Positions 45,027 through 53,767 of a stretch of DNA of 64,000 bases are shown one piece after another (positions within the stretch are counted from its first letter, which is position 1; the number at the start of each line of letters is the position of its first letter). Made by a program: the position numbers and the translations under genes. The stretch is taken from NCBI GenBank assembly GCA_037138335.1, contig JBAXIO010000011.1, positions 62,001 through 126,000 of the forward strand, in the 5' to 3' direction. The DNA is from CAIRDP01 sp037138335. GTDB taxonomy: Bacteria; Bacteroidota; Bacteroidia; Bacteroidales; FEN-979. A model generated the notes under the pieces. That model saw only the letters and a list, made by a program, of their open reading frames with translations. It searched no databases and was not told where the DNA came from.

Positions 45027-46160
45027 ATGAAGCGACTTGTTTTTATCTTGTTTTTTTTCCCCTCACTGGCTTCCATGGCCCAGATGACAGTTACTGTAAC
45101 ACCTACGGGGACGTTCACCTGGTGTTACAGGGACAGCGTTGGTTATACGGCAAAAATTTCAGGGACGGATACGTCACAGGTGGCATACCGCTGGCAGAAG
45201 AACGGGGTGGATATCCCCGGGGCCGATTCCTCATTACTTTATTTCCCGCATGCAAAACCTTCCGATACCGGTGAATACCGCTGCATAGCAAGCAAGTGGG
45301 CCATGATCGATACGAGCAATACTGTTATCCTGAAGATGCATCCAAAGATGCAATTCGACCAGCTTTACCGTTATAATGCCCTGGCCTGCCCGCTTCAATG
45401 CAAGGGACAATTCAAAGCCCTGGTTTCGGGCGGAACGCCTTTCAGTATCTATCCGCCATATATGTACAACTGGCATGGGGGCCATAGCCAGGATACGCTC
45501 TGTTTTGGCCTTTGTCCGGGTAAGCACCGGCTTACCGTAACAGATTCCCTCGGGTGCAGCATTGACAGCATCTATTTCGTGGATGTGCTCAAGCTTCCGC
45601 CGGTGCGCTATACCATCCTTCCGTCCGACACGATCTATCTCTCAAATCCAACGGCCACACTGCAGTTCAGCGATACTGTAAGAAAATACATTTCCAACTG
45701 GAAATGGTATATGTATTTTAATGTTGACAGCACCATTACTACCTCAAATGTCAACCCTGTATCGTATACCTACGACCGCAGCGGGCAAATGCTTACACAG
45801 ATGAGGTACCGCGACAATAACGGATGCGACACCACTTTGCAGGACACACTTACTGTTAAAATAATCAACCTGTTCATCCCAAATGCAATGACCTCCAATC
45901 CGCCCAACGATAAACTCACGCTGAAAGAAATTGCAGGGGAAAAGAGTTACAGGGATATCACGCTCAGCGATGTTTACCTTAGTAACGAATTATGGATCTA
46001 TGACCGCTGGGGGCGCAAGATCTTTAACACCGTCAATTATGTGAACAGCACCTGGGATATCGGGAAACTGCCCGATGGCACCTACTTCTATGTTTTCAAG
46101 GGGCACGGATTGTATGGGGATGACATGCACCACGGGTCGATCCAGGTATTTAAGGAGTAA
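45027..46160 (+). CDS. Secreted Ig-like protein with T9SS type B (gliding_CTERM) sorting domain
   Basis: A 377-residue exported protein. The signal peptide ends SMAQ. Residues about 20-105 form an Ig-like domain (VAYRWQKNGVDIPGADSSLL, then DTGEYRCIAS), followed by a PKD/SprB-like segment (YNWHGGHSQDTLCFGLCPGK) and a type B C-terminal domain (LFIPNAMTSN, then LWIYDRWGRKIFN, then GKLPDGTYFYVFKG). It is probably a surface adhesin-type protein exported by type IX secretion. Confidence 0.88.
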   Translation: MKRLVFILFFFPSLASMAQMTVTVTPTGTFTWCYRDSVGYTAKISGTDTSQVAYRWQKNGVDIPGADSSLLYFPHAKPSDTGEYRCIASKWAMIDTSNTVILKMHPKMQFDQLYRYNALACPLQCKGQFKALVSGGTPFSIYPPYMYNWHGGHSQDTLCFGLCPGKHRLTVTDSLGCSIDSIYFVDVLKLPPVRYTILPSDTIYLSNPTATLQFSDTVRKYISNWKWYMYFNVDSTITTSNVNPVSYTYDRSGQMLTQMRYRDNNGCDTTLQDTLTVKIINLFIPNAMTSNPPNDKLTLKEIAGEKSYRDITLSDVYLSNELWIYDRWGRKIFNTVNYVNSTWDIGKLPDGTYFYVFKGHGLYGDDMHHGSIQVFKE

Positions 46161-46225
46161 GCCTGGATAGCTGGATACTGCGCTTCGCGCCGATGGCTGG
46201 ATAACTGGATAACAGTGATCCAGCA
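46161..46225. repeat. 34-bp palindromic repeat family, site C
   Basis: One full unit: CTGGATAGCTGGATA, then GCGC-TTC-GCGC, then GGCTGGATAACTGGATA, and a short inverted GATCCAG. It starts directly after the stop codon of the sorting-domain protein gene and ends before the GH92 stop. Confidence 0.75.
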
Positions 46226-46238
46226 GTTTCGGGTCTCC

Positions 46239-48632
46239 TTAGTGACGGTCATACATATCGAACATCAGTGTTCCCCCTTCCATAAGGTCTTTATGATGGA
46301 TTACAAGCCCGTCAAGGGGTTTACCGCGTAAACTTACAGATTTTACATAAATATTTCTTTCGCTTAGGTTCTTTGCGATGATAGTGAGGGTTTTCCCGTT
46401 AGGGAGACTGATGCCTGCCCTGGAAACGCAGGGGCTGCCAATGGAATAAGCATCAGTGCCGGGGCAGACGGGATAAAAGCCCAGGCTGCTGAAAATGTAC
46501 CAGGCGCTCATCTGTCCGCAATCATCGTTCCCGCATAATCCGTCCACGGCATCTTTATACATTGAGTTGATGATCTTATGGATCATGGCCTGGGTTTTCC
46601 ATGGCTGGGAGGTCCAGTTGTAGAGATAGGGGATATGGTGGCTGGGCTCGTTGCCGTGCACGTAATTCCCGATCAAACCTTCCCTGGTCACATCCTCGGT
46701 CTCTGCAAAATATTTATCGTCAAGGTGCATGCTGAACAGGGAATCCAGGCGGGTAATAAAAGCCTTATCCCCTCCCATCAGGCTGATCAGTCCGGGTATA
46801 TCCTGCTGCACGTGAAAGGAATAGTTCCACGAGTTCCCTTCCACGAAACCCTGGTTGGAAGTGCTGAGCGGGTCGAATACCTTTTTAAACGTGCCATCGG
46901 CATTTTTAGGCCGCATGAAGCCTGTCTGGCGGTCGAACACATTCCTGTAATTCTCCGAATGTTTCTGGTACCTTGCAATTTCGGCGCCGGCAAACATCTG
47001 CAGCATGGGCCCAGAAGCCGAATCGTCGGCAACCGCATCGGCAAATTTTGCAATAGTGAAGTCGTCGTATGCATACTCCAGTGTCACCGAAGCAGCGCTG
47101 GCGCTTTTTTCAAGGGGCACATACCCCAGCCTGACATAGTCGCTTATTCCTTCATAATACTTGTTTGCGGATGTGGCGGTACAGGCACGCAGGGCTTTTT
47201 CCGGATCAAAGCCCCTTACACCCTTCACCCAGGCATCGGCAATCACCGCAACGCTGTGATAGCCTGTCATACACCAGTCCTCGTTCCCGTGGAAAGACCA
47301 TACGGGGAGCATCTTTTCGGGGCTCTGGTCGAAATGGGCCAGCATGGATGAGATCATGTCGCTGCTTTGCCGGGGATAAAGCCAGGTATAGAGCGGATGA
47401 AGGGCGCGGTACGTGTCCCAGAGGGAAAATACTGTATAGTTGGTGAACCCTTTTGCCGTATGTACTTCCTGGTCAATCCCCCTGTATCTCCCGTCAACAT
47501 CCTGGTAGATCACAGGGTTCATGAGAACATGGTAAAAGGAAGTATAGAACGATGCCATCTGCGACCGCTGGCTGCCGGGCGTTGGACCCGGCGCTTCAAT
47601 CCTGATGCGGGAAAGCTCATTCTCCCAGTTCTGATGGGCAAGCCGGCATATCCACTCAAAATCCCAGTTCGGTATCTCTGCCTTCAGGTTCGTAAGGGCG
47701 CCTTCCATGCTTACCGCCGAGAGGCCGATTTTAAGGCATACCTGTTCACCTTTTTCTGTACTGAATCCGAACCAGGCCCTGATCTTTTTACCCGCCATCT
47801 CCGGAAAATTGCGGTACTGGTTGAACCTGCGCCAGAAACCACGGTAGACGGGTTTATCCGAGTTACGCCATCCGCATTCAGTAAAAGGCCTGGAAAAAGC
47901 CATTGCAAAATACATATACCTGGTTCTGCCCCAGCCGCTGGTAATCCTGTAACCGGTAATGAGGGTGTCGTTGACCACGCGGATATAGGCCCACAGCACT
48001 TTGCCATCATAATTGTAGATGCCGTGAAGCATGTCGAGGATGATGCGCGACGAATCGCAGGCCGGGTATGTGTAACGGTGGAAGCCACAGTGCAATGTAG
48101 CTGTGAGCTCTGCTGTCACGTTCGGGTCGTCGAGATGCACCTGGTAATAACCCGGTTCTGCTTTTTCGGTTTCATGCCTGAATACCGAACGATACCCCTT
48201 CTCAGGATGATCGGCAGTTCCCGGGTTAAGCTGCAACGGCCCGGTTTGGGGCATGATGAGGAAGTCGCCAAGGTCGGAATGCCCGGTGCCGTTGAAATGG
48301 GTATGGCTGAAGCCGACGATGGTCTTGTCGCCATACTGGTACCCGGCGCAATACCTGTAGACAGGCGGATTGTATTTCCCGTCCATATCGTATGGGATGG
48401 TATCGGTATCGGGACTGAGCTGGACAAAACCGAAAGGCAGGCATGCCCCCGGAAAGGTATGCCCCATCTCTTTTGTCCCGATAAACGGATTGACAAAGGA
48501 AGTGAGAGGCTGGGAGAAAGCCCCGGGGGAGTGGAAGAAGAACAGGGCGAAACAGAGGAAATTTATTAATGTTGCAGGAAAGGTGATGCAGGATACAGAA
48601 TGGGGGATAAGGGATTGATGAAGTTTTATCAT
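46239..48632 (-). CDS. GH92 family alpha-mannosidase, exported
   Basis: A 797-residue calcium-dependent exo-alpha-mannosidase of family GH92, which trims alpha-mannose from N-glycans and mannans. The signal peptide ends GAFSQ. The family start SFVNPFIGTKEMGHTFPGAC, then PFGFVQLSPDT, the GFSHTHFNGTGHSD segment, the catalytic-domain landmarks SLWDTYRALHPLYTWLYP and VEGNSWNYSFHVQQD, and the late CGNDDCGQMSAWYIFSSLGF (then YPVCPG) with putative catalytic acids are all present. ATG 48630-48632 lies 19 bases from a -7 box. It stands alone, with no SusC/D or other glycosidase. Confidence 0.95.
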   Translation of the reverse strand: MIKLHQSLIPHSVSCITFPATLINFLCFALFFFHSPGAFSQPLTSFVNPFIGTKEMGHTFPGACLPFGFVQLSPDTDTIPYDMDGKYNPPVYRYCAGYQYGDKTIVGFSHTHFNGTGHSDLGDFLIMPQTGPLQLNPGTADHPEKGYRSVFRHETEKAEPGYYQVHLDDPNVTAELTATLHCGFHRYTYPACDSSRIILDMLHGIYNYDGKVLWAYIRVVNDTLITGYRITSGWGRTRYMYFAMAFSRPFTECGWRNSDKPVYRGFWRRFNQYRNFPEMAGKKIRAWFGFSTEKGEQVCLKIGLSAVSMEGALTNLKAEIPNWDFEWICRLAHQNWENELSRIRIEAPGPTPGSQRSQMASFYTSFYHVLMNPVIYQDVDGRYRGIDQEVHTAKGFTNYTVFSLWDTYRALHPLYTWLYPRQSSDMISSMLAHFDQSPEKMLPVWSFHGNEDWCMTGYHSVAVIADAWVKGVRGFDPEKALRACTATSANKYYEGISDYVRLGYVPLEKSASAASVTLEYAYDDFTIAKFADAVADDSASGPMLQMFAGAEIARYQKHSENYRNVFDRQTGFMRPKNADGTFKKVFDPLSTSNQGFVEGNSWNYSFHVQQDIPGLISLMGGDKAFITRLDSLFSMHLDDKYFAETEDVTREGLIGNYVHGNEPSHHIPYLYNWTSQPWKTQAMIHKIINSMYKDAVDGLCGNDDCGQMSAWYIFSSLGFYPVCPGTDAYSIGSPCVSRAGISLPNGKTLTIIAKNLSERNIYVKSVSLRGKPLDGLVIHHKDLMEGGTLMFDMYDRH

Positions 48633-48651
48633 GGGCTGGAATTGTATTATA

Positions 48652-48659
48652 CAAAGGTA
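48652..48659 (-). promoter_or_regulatory. -7 promoter box of the GH92 gene
   Basis: TACCTTTG on the minus strand matches TAnnTTTG and lies 19 bases before the GH92 start codon; the leader would be about 13 bases. Confidence 0.55.
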
Positions 48660-48757
48660 GGGAATCACGTGATTTTTTTAAGTAGAAGATACCGGATAGT
48701 TTCTGTTGTTCTTATTCCTGTTAAGAACCTTTTCTTGCTTTGAGCGGTTTCAGTTAT

Positions 48758-48765
48758 TATATTTG
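48758..48765 (+). promoter_or_regulatory. -7 promoter box upstream of the LRR-like secreted protein
   Basis: TATATTTG matches TAnnTTTG; a TTG at 48735-48737 is 20 bases upstream, a fitting -33 element. Transcription would begin near 48771, which rules out upstream in-frame starts before that point for the next gene. Confidence 0.6.
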
Positions 48766-48813
48766 TATGTTTTATATAACTCCATGGTTCCGGTTTCTCA
48801 AATCGCATACCAG

Positions 48814-49878
48814 ATGAAAAAGTTTTTCATTTTCCTCTCCGGCTTTTTGCTCACAGTGGTGGCGTCCGCCCAGCCTTGCCTGCACGAGGGGAGGGGCTTT
48901 TATTCTCAGGATGACGTCGACCTGTTTCATCGTGATAATCCCAATTGCACCGTGATCCAGGGGGATGTCATTATCAGCGGGGGCGACATCAAGAACCTTG
49001 ACAGCCTTAGGGGGTTGGTTGCCATCGAGGGCTACCTCGACATTTCACATACCGAGCTCCTTGGCGACCTGTCAGGGCTTGACAGCCTGAGATCTGTCGG
49101 CGGCCATTTTGGAATCTATTCCAATCTCAATCTTCGTACATTGAAAGGGCTGGGGCACTTGCTGGCGGTTGGCGATAACTTTGAGATATTTGACAACCCC
49201 ATTCTCAGGGACCTTAAAGGCCTGGATACCCTGTCGACTGTGGGAAGGAATTTCTGGGTAGGGTCCAATCCCGTTCTGGATACATTGAAAGCTCTTACCA
49301 ACCTCAGGTTAATAAGCGGCCTTTTGCAGATCAATGACAATGCCGCGCTGAAAAGCCTCAGTGAACTCCGGAACCTGAAGAATCTTGGTGAGGAACTTTT
49401 AATTTATTCCAACCCATCCCTGCAATCACTTAGCGGGCTTGACAGCATCCGTCCAGGGATGATCCCTGCCATTTCCATTTATAATAACCAGGTCCTCTCG
49501 GTTTGCGACGTATACAGCGTATGCAAGTACTTTGATGTCACCTGGGGAAGTGTGACAATATATGATAACAAGGTTGGCTGCAACAACAAGGCTGAAGTGA
49601 AAGCAGGCTGTGATACCCTGGGTGTTCCGGCCATGCCGCCGGGCATGCCTATTCTAATTTACCCGAATCCAACCAGCGGCACATTGAGCATACAGATAAC
49701 AGGCAGCACTCAGCAGTTTCTTGCCAGCCTCACAGATGTCACAGGCCGGGAAGCGCTCAGCCTTTCCTTAACCGATCCCGAAACACTGATTGATATAGGG
49801 AAATTGCCGGGCGGCGTATACTTTTTAAAGCTCAGGTCGGGGAGCCGGAACTTTGCTTCAAAGATTGTTAAATACTGA
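48814..49878 (+). CDS. Secreted leucine-rich (receptor L-domain-like) protein with T9SS sorting domain
   Basis: A 354-residue exported protein. The signal peptide is MKKFFIFLSGFLLTVVASAQ. Repeats of about 24 residues follow with a recurring SLxGLDSL/LKGLDTLSTVG pattern and asparagine ladders (SNLNLRTLKGL, NPVLDTLKAL, NAALKSLSEL, NPSLQSLSGL), as in receptor L domains and BspA-like leucine-rich proteins. The C terminus is a type A Por sorting domain (ILIYPNPTSGTLSIQ, ending FASKIVKY). It is likely a surface binding protein. An in-frame ATG at 48784 is an alternative start. Confidence 0.85.
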   Translation: MKKFFIFLSGFLLTVVASAQPCLHEGRGFYSQDDVDLFHRDNPNCTVIQGDVIISGGDIKNLDSLRGLVAIEGYLDISHTELLGDLSGLDSLRSVGGHFGIYSNLNLRTLKGLGHLLAVGDNFEIFDNPILRDLKGLDTLSTVGRNFWVGSNPVLDTLKALTNLRLISGLLQINDNAALKSLSELRNLKNLGEELLIYSNPSLQSLSGLDSIRPGMIPAISIYNNQVLSVCDVYSVCKYFDVTWGSVTIYDNKVGCNNKAEVKAGCDTLGVPAMPPGMPILIYPNPTSGTLSIQITGSTQQFLASLTDVTGREALSLSLTDPETLIDIGKLPGGVYFLKLRSGSRNFASKIVKY

Positions 49879-50007
49879 AGGCCCGGCTGACACGGCCTGT
49901 TACCGTTATCAATTATATCTCCCTCATCACGATCCCGGTTGGCAGGCGGCCGCAATGATCACTGGGCCTTCACGAACTTTCTGTACTTTTACAAAAAAAT
50001 CAAATTC

Positions 50008-50664
50008 ATGCGCCAGCAGGAACGCTACTCTAAAGTCATTGAATATTTTCTCGCCCACCGCCCCACGGCCGAAACCGAGCTCGTTTATACAGACCCATAC
50101 CAGCTTGCGGTTGCTGTGATCCTTTCGGCCCAGTGCACCGATAAAAGGGTGAATATGATCACTCCGGGATTATTTAAAAAATACCCTACATCCTTTAGCC
50201 TTGCGGAAGCGAAGCATGAGGAGGTGTTCGAACTGGTCAGGAGCTGTTCTTACCCGAACAATAAAACGAAAAATATTATCGGTATGGCCCAGGCCCTGGT
50301 CAGGGATTTTAACAATATCATGCCTTCGGATGTGGATGAATTGCAGAAACTTCCGGGTATCGGCCGCAAGAGTGCGAATGTGCTGGCTGCTGTGATCTTC
50401 AATAAGCCGGCAATGGCGGTGGATACCCATGTTCACAGGGTGAGTGCGAGGATTGGGCTTACCATAAATGCAAAGAATCCCTTTCAAACGGAAATGCAGC
50501 TTGTCAAGAATATCCCCGAAAACCTTATCCCAATCGCCCACCACTGGCTTATCCTGCATGGGAGGTATGTATGCATGGCGCGCAAACCCAAATGCGGGGA
50601 ATGCGGGCTGAAAGGGATATGCAAGTACTACCAGGGGCAAAAAAGAAAGGGGATAGCTGGATAG
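50008..50664 (+). CDS. nth: Endonuclease III
   Basis: A 218-residue base-excision repair DNA glycosylase/AP lyase for oxidised pyrimidines. The helix-hairpin-helix LPGIGRKSANV carries catalytic K121, D139 is in VDTHVHR, and the C-terminal [4Fe-4S] loop has C189, C196, C199 and C205 with the expected 6-2-5 spacing. ATG 50008 gives the usual start. The last residues (GIAG) and the stop TAG are encoded by the beginning of repeat site D, so the natural C terminus has been replaced or extended by repeat sequence. Confidence 0.96.
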   Translation: MRQQERYSKVIEYFLAHRPTAETELVYTDPYQLAVAVILSAQCTDKRVNMITPGLFKKYPTSFSLAEAKHEEVFELVRSCSYPNNKTKNIIGMAQALVRDFNNIMPSDVDELQKLPGIGRKSANVLAAVIFNKPAMAVDTHVHRVSARIGLTINAKNPFQTEMQLVKNIPENLIPIAHHWLILHGRYVCMARKPKCGECGLKGICKYYQGQKRKGIAG

Positions 50665-50725
50665 CTAGATAGCTGGATAACTTGATATCCAGTAATCCAG
50701 TAATCCAGTAATCCAGTAATCCAGT
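50651..50725. repeat. 34-bp repeat family, site D (overlaps nth 3' end)
   Basis: Four CTGGATA/CTAGATA copies (GGATAGCTGGATAGCTAGAT at the start) turn at CTTGATATCCAG into five ATCCAGTA copies of period 8. The GGCGCTTCGCGCC palindrome is absent in this copy. The first codons lie inside nth. Confidence 0.8.
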
Positions 50726-50774
50726 TTGTTGAAAACTAAATGCTATTCCGTCGGGGAATCCGGAAGGGTTTTAA

Positions 50775-50782
50775 TAATTTTG
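50775..50782 (+). promoter_or_regulatory. -7 promoter box of bcp
   Basis: TAATTTTG matches TAnnTTTG and lies 16 bases before the bcp ATG. No clear -33 element. Confidence 0.5.
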
Positions 50783-50798
50783 GATAAAAATTAATCGT

Positions 50799-51263
50799 AT
50801 GGGTTCTTTAAAGGTTGGTGACAAAGCCCCTGATTTCCAGTTAGTCGACCAGGACGGTACGCCTTTGGGCCTGAAAGACTTCCGGGGTAGCAGGCTGATA
50901 TTGTATTTTTATCCCAAGGATGATACCCCCGGCTGTACTGCCGAGGCCTGTAACTTGAGAGATAACTATCAGGTATTAAAGAAGAAAGGGTTTAAAGTGT
51001 TAGGTGTAAGCTCCGATTCGGAGGCTGCCCATAAAAAATTTATTGCAAAATACGTATTACCTTTTACCCTCATCCCGGATAAAGAGAAAACCATTCTCAA
51101 GGCATACGGGGCCTGGGGCAGGAAGAAACTGTACGGTAAGGAATACGACGGCATCATACGCACTACTTATGTAATCGATGAAAATGGAATAATTGAAAAA
51201 ATCTTTACCAAAGTTGATACTAAAAACCATTCGCAGCAGATCCTTGAGGAGATGGGCTTATAA
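50799..51263 (+). CDS. bcp: Thioredoxin-dependent peroxiredoxin (Bcp/PrxQ)
   Basis: A 154-residue atypical 2-Cys peroxiredoxin that reduces hydroperoxides with thioredoxin. GDKAPDFQLVDQDG opens the fold; peroxidatic C46 sits in YPKDDTPGCTAEAC with resolving C51, the four-residue spacing of the PrxQ group. The catalytic threonine (T43) is present, and KFIAKYVLPFTLIPDKEKTI is the usual second half. recA follows 15 bases later, so co-transcription is likely. Confidence 0.95.
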   Translation: MGSLKVGDKAPDFQLVDQDGTPLGLKDFRGSRLILYFYPKDDTPGCTAEACNLRDNYQVLKKKGFKVLGVSSDSEAAHKKFIAKYVLPFTLIPDKEKTILKAYGAWGRKKLYGKEYDGIIRTTYVIDENGIIEKIFTKVDTKNHSQQILEEMGL

Positions 51264-51267
51264 AATA

Positions 51268-51274
51268 AAGGAGG
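51268..51274 (+). promoter_or_regulatory. Strong Shine-Dalgarno site of recA
   Basis: AAGGAGG ends four bases before the recA ATG. Perfect sites like this are rare in this window, where most genes have none, so recA is probably translated at a high rate. Confidence 0.75.
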
Positions 51275-51278
51275 AAAA

Positions 51279-52283
51279 ATGTCACAGGAAGTAAACAAAG
51301 AAAAAGTTAAAGCTCTTCAGCTAACGCTCGACAAGCTGGAAAAAGCTTATGGAAAAGGTACTATCATGCGGCTTGGTGAAAATGCCATCGAAGCTGTGGA
51401 TGTGATCTCTACAGGATCTATCGGCCTGGATATTGCACTTGGTGTCGGAGGATTGCCTAAAGGAAGGGTAATCGAGATCTACGGTCCGGAATCATCCGGA
51501 AAAACGACCCTGGCGTTGCACGCCATAGCTGAAGCCCAGAAAACGGGTGGCATTGCTGCATTTATTGATGCTGAACATGCTTTTGACCGTTTCTACGCCC
51601 AGAAGCTGGGTGTGGATGTGGAGAACCTGCTTGTTTCCCAGCCTGATAACGGGGAACAGGCCCTTGAGATCACCGAGAACCTGATCAGATCGGGAGCCAT
51701 CGATATCATAGTGATCGACTCGGTTGCCGCCCTGACACCAAAAAGTGAAATCGAAGGGGAAATGGGCGATTCGAAAATGGGTTTGCAGGCACGCCTGATG
51801 TCCCAGGCCCTGAGAAAACTCACTTCGACCATCAGCAAAACCCAAACCTGCTGTATCTTCATCAACCAACTGCGTGAAAAGATTGGTGTGATGTTCGGCA
51901 ATCCGGAGACGACTACCGGCGGAAACGCTCTGAAATTCTATGCCTCCGTGAGGCTCGACATCCGCAAACAAACACAACTGAAAGACGGAGAAGAAGCGAT
52001 TGGGAACCGTGTCAGGGTAAAAGTTGTGAAGAATAAGGTCGCTCCTCCTTTCAGGAAGGCTGAATTCGACATCATCTTTGGGGAGGGGATTTCGAAATGT
52101 TATGAAATCCTTGACCTTGCAGTTGACAATAACATAATTAAAAAGAGCGGTTCCTGGTTCAGTTACGGGGATACTAAGCTCGGGCAGGGAAGGGATGCAG
52201 TGAAGAAGCTGATCCAGGACAATCCCGAACTGATGGAAGAACTTGAAGTCAAGATCAAGGAATTACTCAAAACACAGAGGTAG
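51279..52283 (+). CDS. recA: Recombinase RecA
   Basis: A 334-residue RecA. Walker A GPESSGKTT is at residues 69-77, Walker B IDIIVIDSVAAL near 140, the L1/L2 DNA-binding loops include GDSKMGLQARLMSQALRKLT and FGNPETTTGGNALKFYASVR, and the C-terminal domain is normal. It drives strand exchange and acts as coprotease for LexA-type repressors; the S24 regulator at 60790-61593 in this window is a potential substrate. It lies between bcp and a TPR lipoprotein gene, which begins 1 base after its stop. Confidence 0.99.
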   Translation: MSQEVNKEKVKALQLTLDKLEKAYGKGTIMRLGENAIEAVDVISTGSIGLDIALGVGGLPKGRVIEIYGPESSGKTTLALHAIAEAQKTGGIAAFIDAEHAFDRFYAQKLGVDVENLLVSQPDNGEQALEITENLIRSGAIDIIVIDSVAALTPKSEIEGEMGDSKMGLQARLMSQALRKLTSTISKTQTCCIFINQLREKIGVMFGNPETTTGGNALKFYASVRLDIRKQTQLKDGEEAIGNRVRVKVVKNKVAPPFRKAEFDIIFGEGISKCYEILDLAVDNNIIKKSGSWFSYGDTKLGQGRDAVKKLIQDNPELMEELEVKIKELLKTQR

Positions 52284-52284
52284 T

Positions 52285-53307
52285 ATGAGATTTTCAGCGT
52301 TTTGGGCAGTTTGCCTGTTGCTGATGCTTAGCCTTTCCTGCAGCAGGGGAGGAGGAGTACACGGTAAACTCAGCAGGGAGGATTCACTGAGGGTGGAACT
52401 TGAGAACCTGAATAAACAGATCTCCGGGCATGAAAAGGATGCAGGGCTGCTGCACAGCAGGGCAAAACTATACATCTCGCTGAGGGAAATCAACCAGGCC
52501 CTGAACGATATCAACAAAGCCCTGCAGCTGGATCCGAAGAAGGCCGATTATTATCTTACCCTCTCAGATATCTACCTGATGATGGGCCAGCCCCAGAACT
52601 GCGAGGAATCCCTGCTGAAGGCCGTTTCTGTGGATCCGAAGAATCTCAATGCCAACCTGAAGCTTGCAAACCTTTATCTTATAGTCAAGGATTATAAAAA
52701 AGTGGATCAGTATGTGAAGGAGGTGCTCACTCTTGACAAGGCTAATTCTTCGGCCCGGTTTACACGCGCAATGGCTTTAATAGAAACGGGAGATACGGCC
52801 CATGCCATTGGCGACCTGATGGAAGCTGTAAGACTGAACCAGCAGTTTTTTGATGCCTATATGCTGCTGGGCGAATTGTATGCCACTCACAAAGATCCAC
52901 TGGCTGCAGGTTATTTCACCAATGCGCTGAGGATCCGCCCAAACAGCAGGGAAGCTTTATACAACCTGGGCATGTTCTATCAGGAGAGCGGTCAATACCC
53001 CAAGGCGATAGGTACTTACGAGGTGCTTTCGAGGGTGGATACGACTTTTAAAGATGCGCCTTACAACATCGGCTACATAAACCTCGTGTACCTCCAGGAT
53101 TTCAAAACAGCTGCTGAGTATTTCTCAATGGCTATCGCAAGGGATCCGGCATATGCCGAAGCATGGTATAACAGGGGACTGAGTTATGAACAGCTGAAAG
53201 AATACAGGAAAGCCTATGATGATTACCAACAAACCCTCAAACTAAAGGTCAATTACGATAAAGCGGTCGAGGGATTGAACAGGTTGGATAAATTGGTGAA
53301 GAAGTAA
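52285..53307 (+). CDS. TPR-repeat lipoprotein
   Basis: A 340-residue lipoprotein. ATG 52285 gives a signal peptide with lipobox LSLSC followed by SRGGG. The mature part is about eight tetratricopeptide repeats (for example ALNDINKALQLDPKKADYYL, NSREALYNLGMFYQESGQYP, YAEAWYNRGLSYEQLKEYRK), an array for protein-protein contacts at the inner face of a membrane. Its start is one base after the recA stop, an unusual partner for recA that probably reflects operon economy. Confidence 0.9.
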   Translation: MRFSAFWAVCLLLMLSLSCSRGGGVHGKLSREDSLRVELENLNKQISGHEKDAGLLHSRAKLYISLREINQALNDINKALQLDPKKADYYLTLSDIYLMMGQPQNCEESLLKAVSVDPKNLNANLKLANLYLIVKDYKKVDQYVKEVLTLDKANSSARFTRAMALIETGDTAHAIGDLMEAVRLNQQFFDAYMLLGELYATHKDPLAAGYFTNALRIRPNSREALYNLGMFYQESGQYPKAIGTYEVLSRVDTTFKDAPYNIGYINLVYLQDFKTAAEYFSMAIARDPAYAEAWYNRGLSYEQLKEYRKAYDDYQQTLKLKVNYDKAVEGLNRLDKLVKK

Positions 53308-53371
53308 TCAGCTGCACTCTTCGCGACCCATGGGGAATCTTAACAGGCAGGAACGGGTGAGCCGGGACATG

Positions 53372-53719
53372 CTATTTTGCGCCCATTTCGGTTTTTAATG
53401 AATTAAGTTCTTCCAGCAGCTTCTCAGAAGCAGATTTAAGCTCTTCAAATACCTGGTTTAACCCTGCCGACTGCTGGTTCTTAGCCATTTCATCAAGTTT
53501 GCGCGACAATTCTATGGTTAGAGGATCCTGGAAGTTTGCCACAACCCCTTTCAGGCTATGGGCGTTAAATTTAAGTTTAGCGAAATCGCCTTCCTTGATA
53601 TTCTTTGTAATCTTTTCAACACGATCAGGATATTCGCTGAAGAAGATATCGATGATCTCGATAATGGTTTCCTTGTCGAAATACTGGAAGTTCTGGTTTA
53701 ATTTCTGCCGGTCAATCAT
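53372..53719 (-). CDS. Histidine phosphotransfer (Hpt) domain protein
   Basis: A 115-residue four-helix bundle. FNAHSLKGVVANF places phospho-accepting H54 in the classic HxLKG motif, and the C-terminal half is a long amphipathic helix. It should relay phosphate between a hybrid kinase and a response regulator, neither of which is adjacent. A -7 box 16 bases upstream predicts a very short leader. Confidence 0.88.
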   Translation of the reverse strand: MIDRQKLNQNFQYFDKETIIEIIDIFFSEYPDRVEKITKNIKEGDFAKLKFNAHSLKGVVANFQDPLTIELSRKLDEMAKNQQSAGLNQVFEELKSASEKLLEELNSLKTEMGAK

Positions 53720-53735
53720 ACCTTATCGTTTAATG

Positions 53736-53743
53736 CAAATATA
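53736..53743 (-). promoter_or_regulatory. -7 promoter box of the Hpt gene
   Basis: TATATTTG on the minus strand matches TAnnTTTG; transcription would begin about 10 bases before the Hpt start codon. Confidence 0.6.
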
Positions 53744-53767
53744 AGTAATAAATTTTTTTGAAAGCAA

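Noticed and set aside
47367..48569. 400-codon open frame on the plus strand opposite the GH92 gene
   Set aside because: It is antisense to a clear GH92 enzyme, has no recognisable domain, and its amino acid make-up (His, Arg, Gly, Pro-rich) is typical of a shadow frame.
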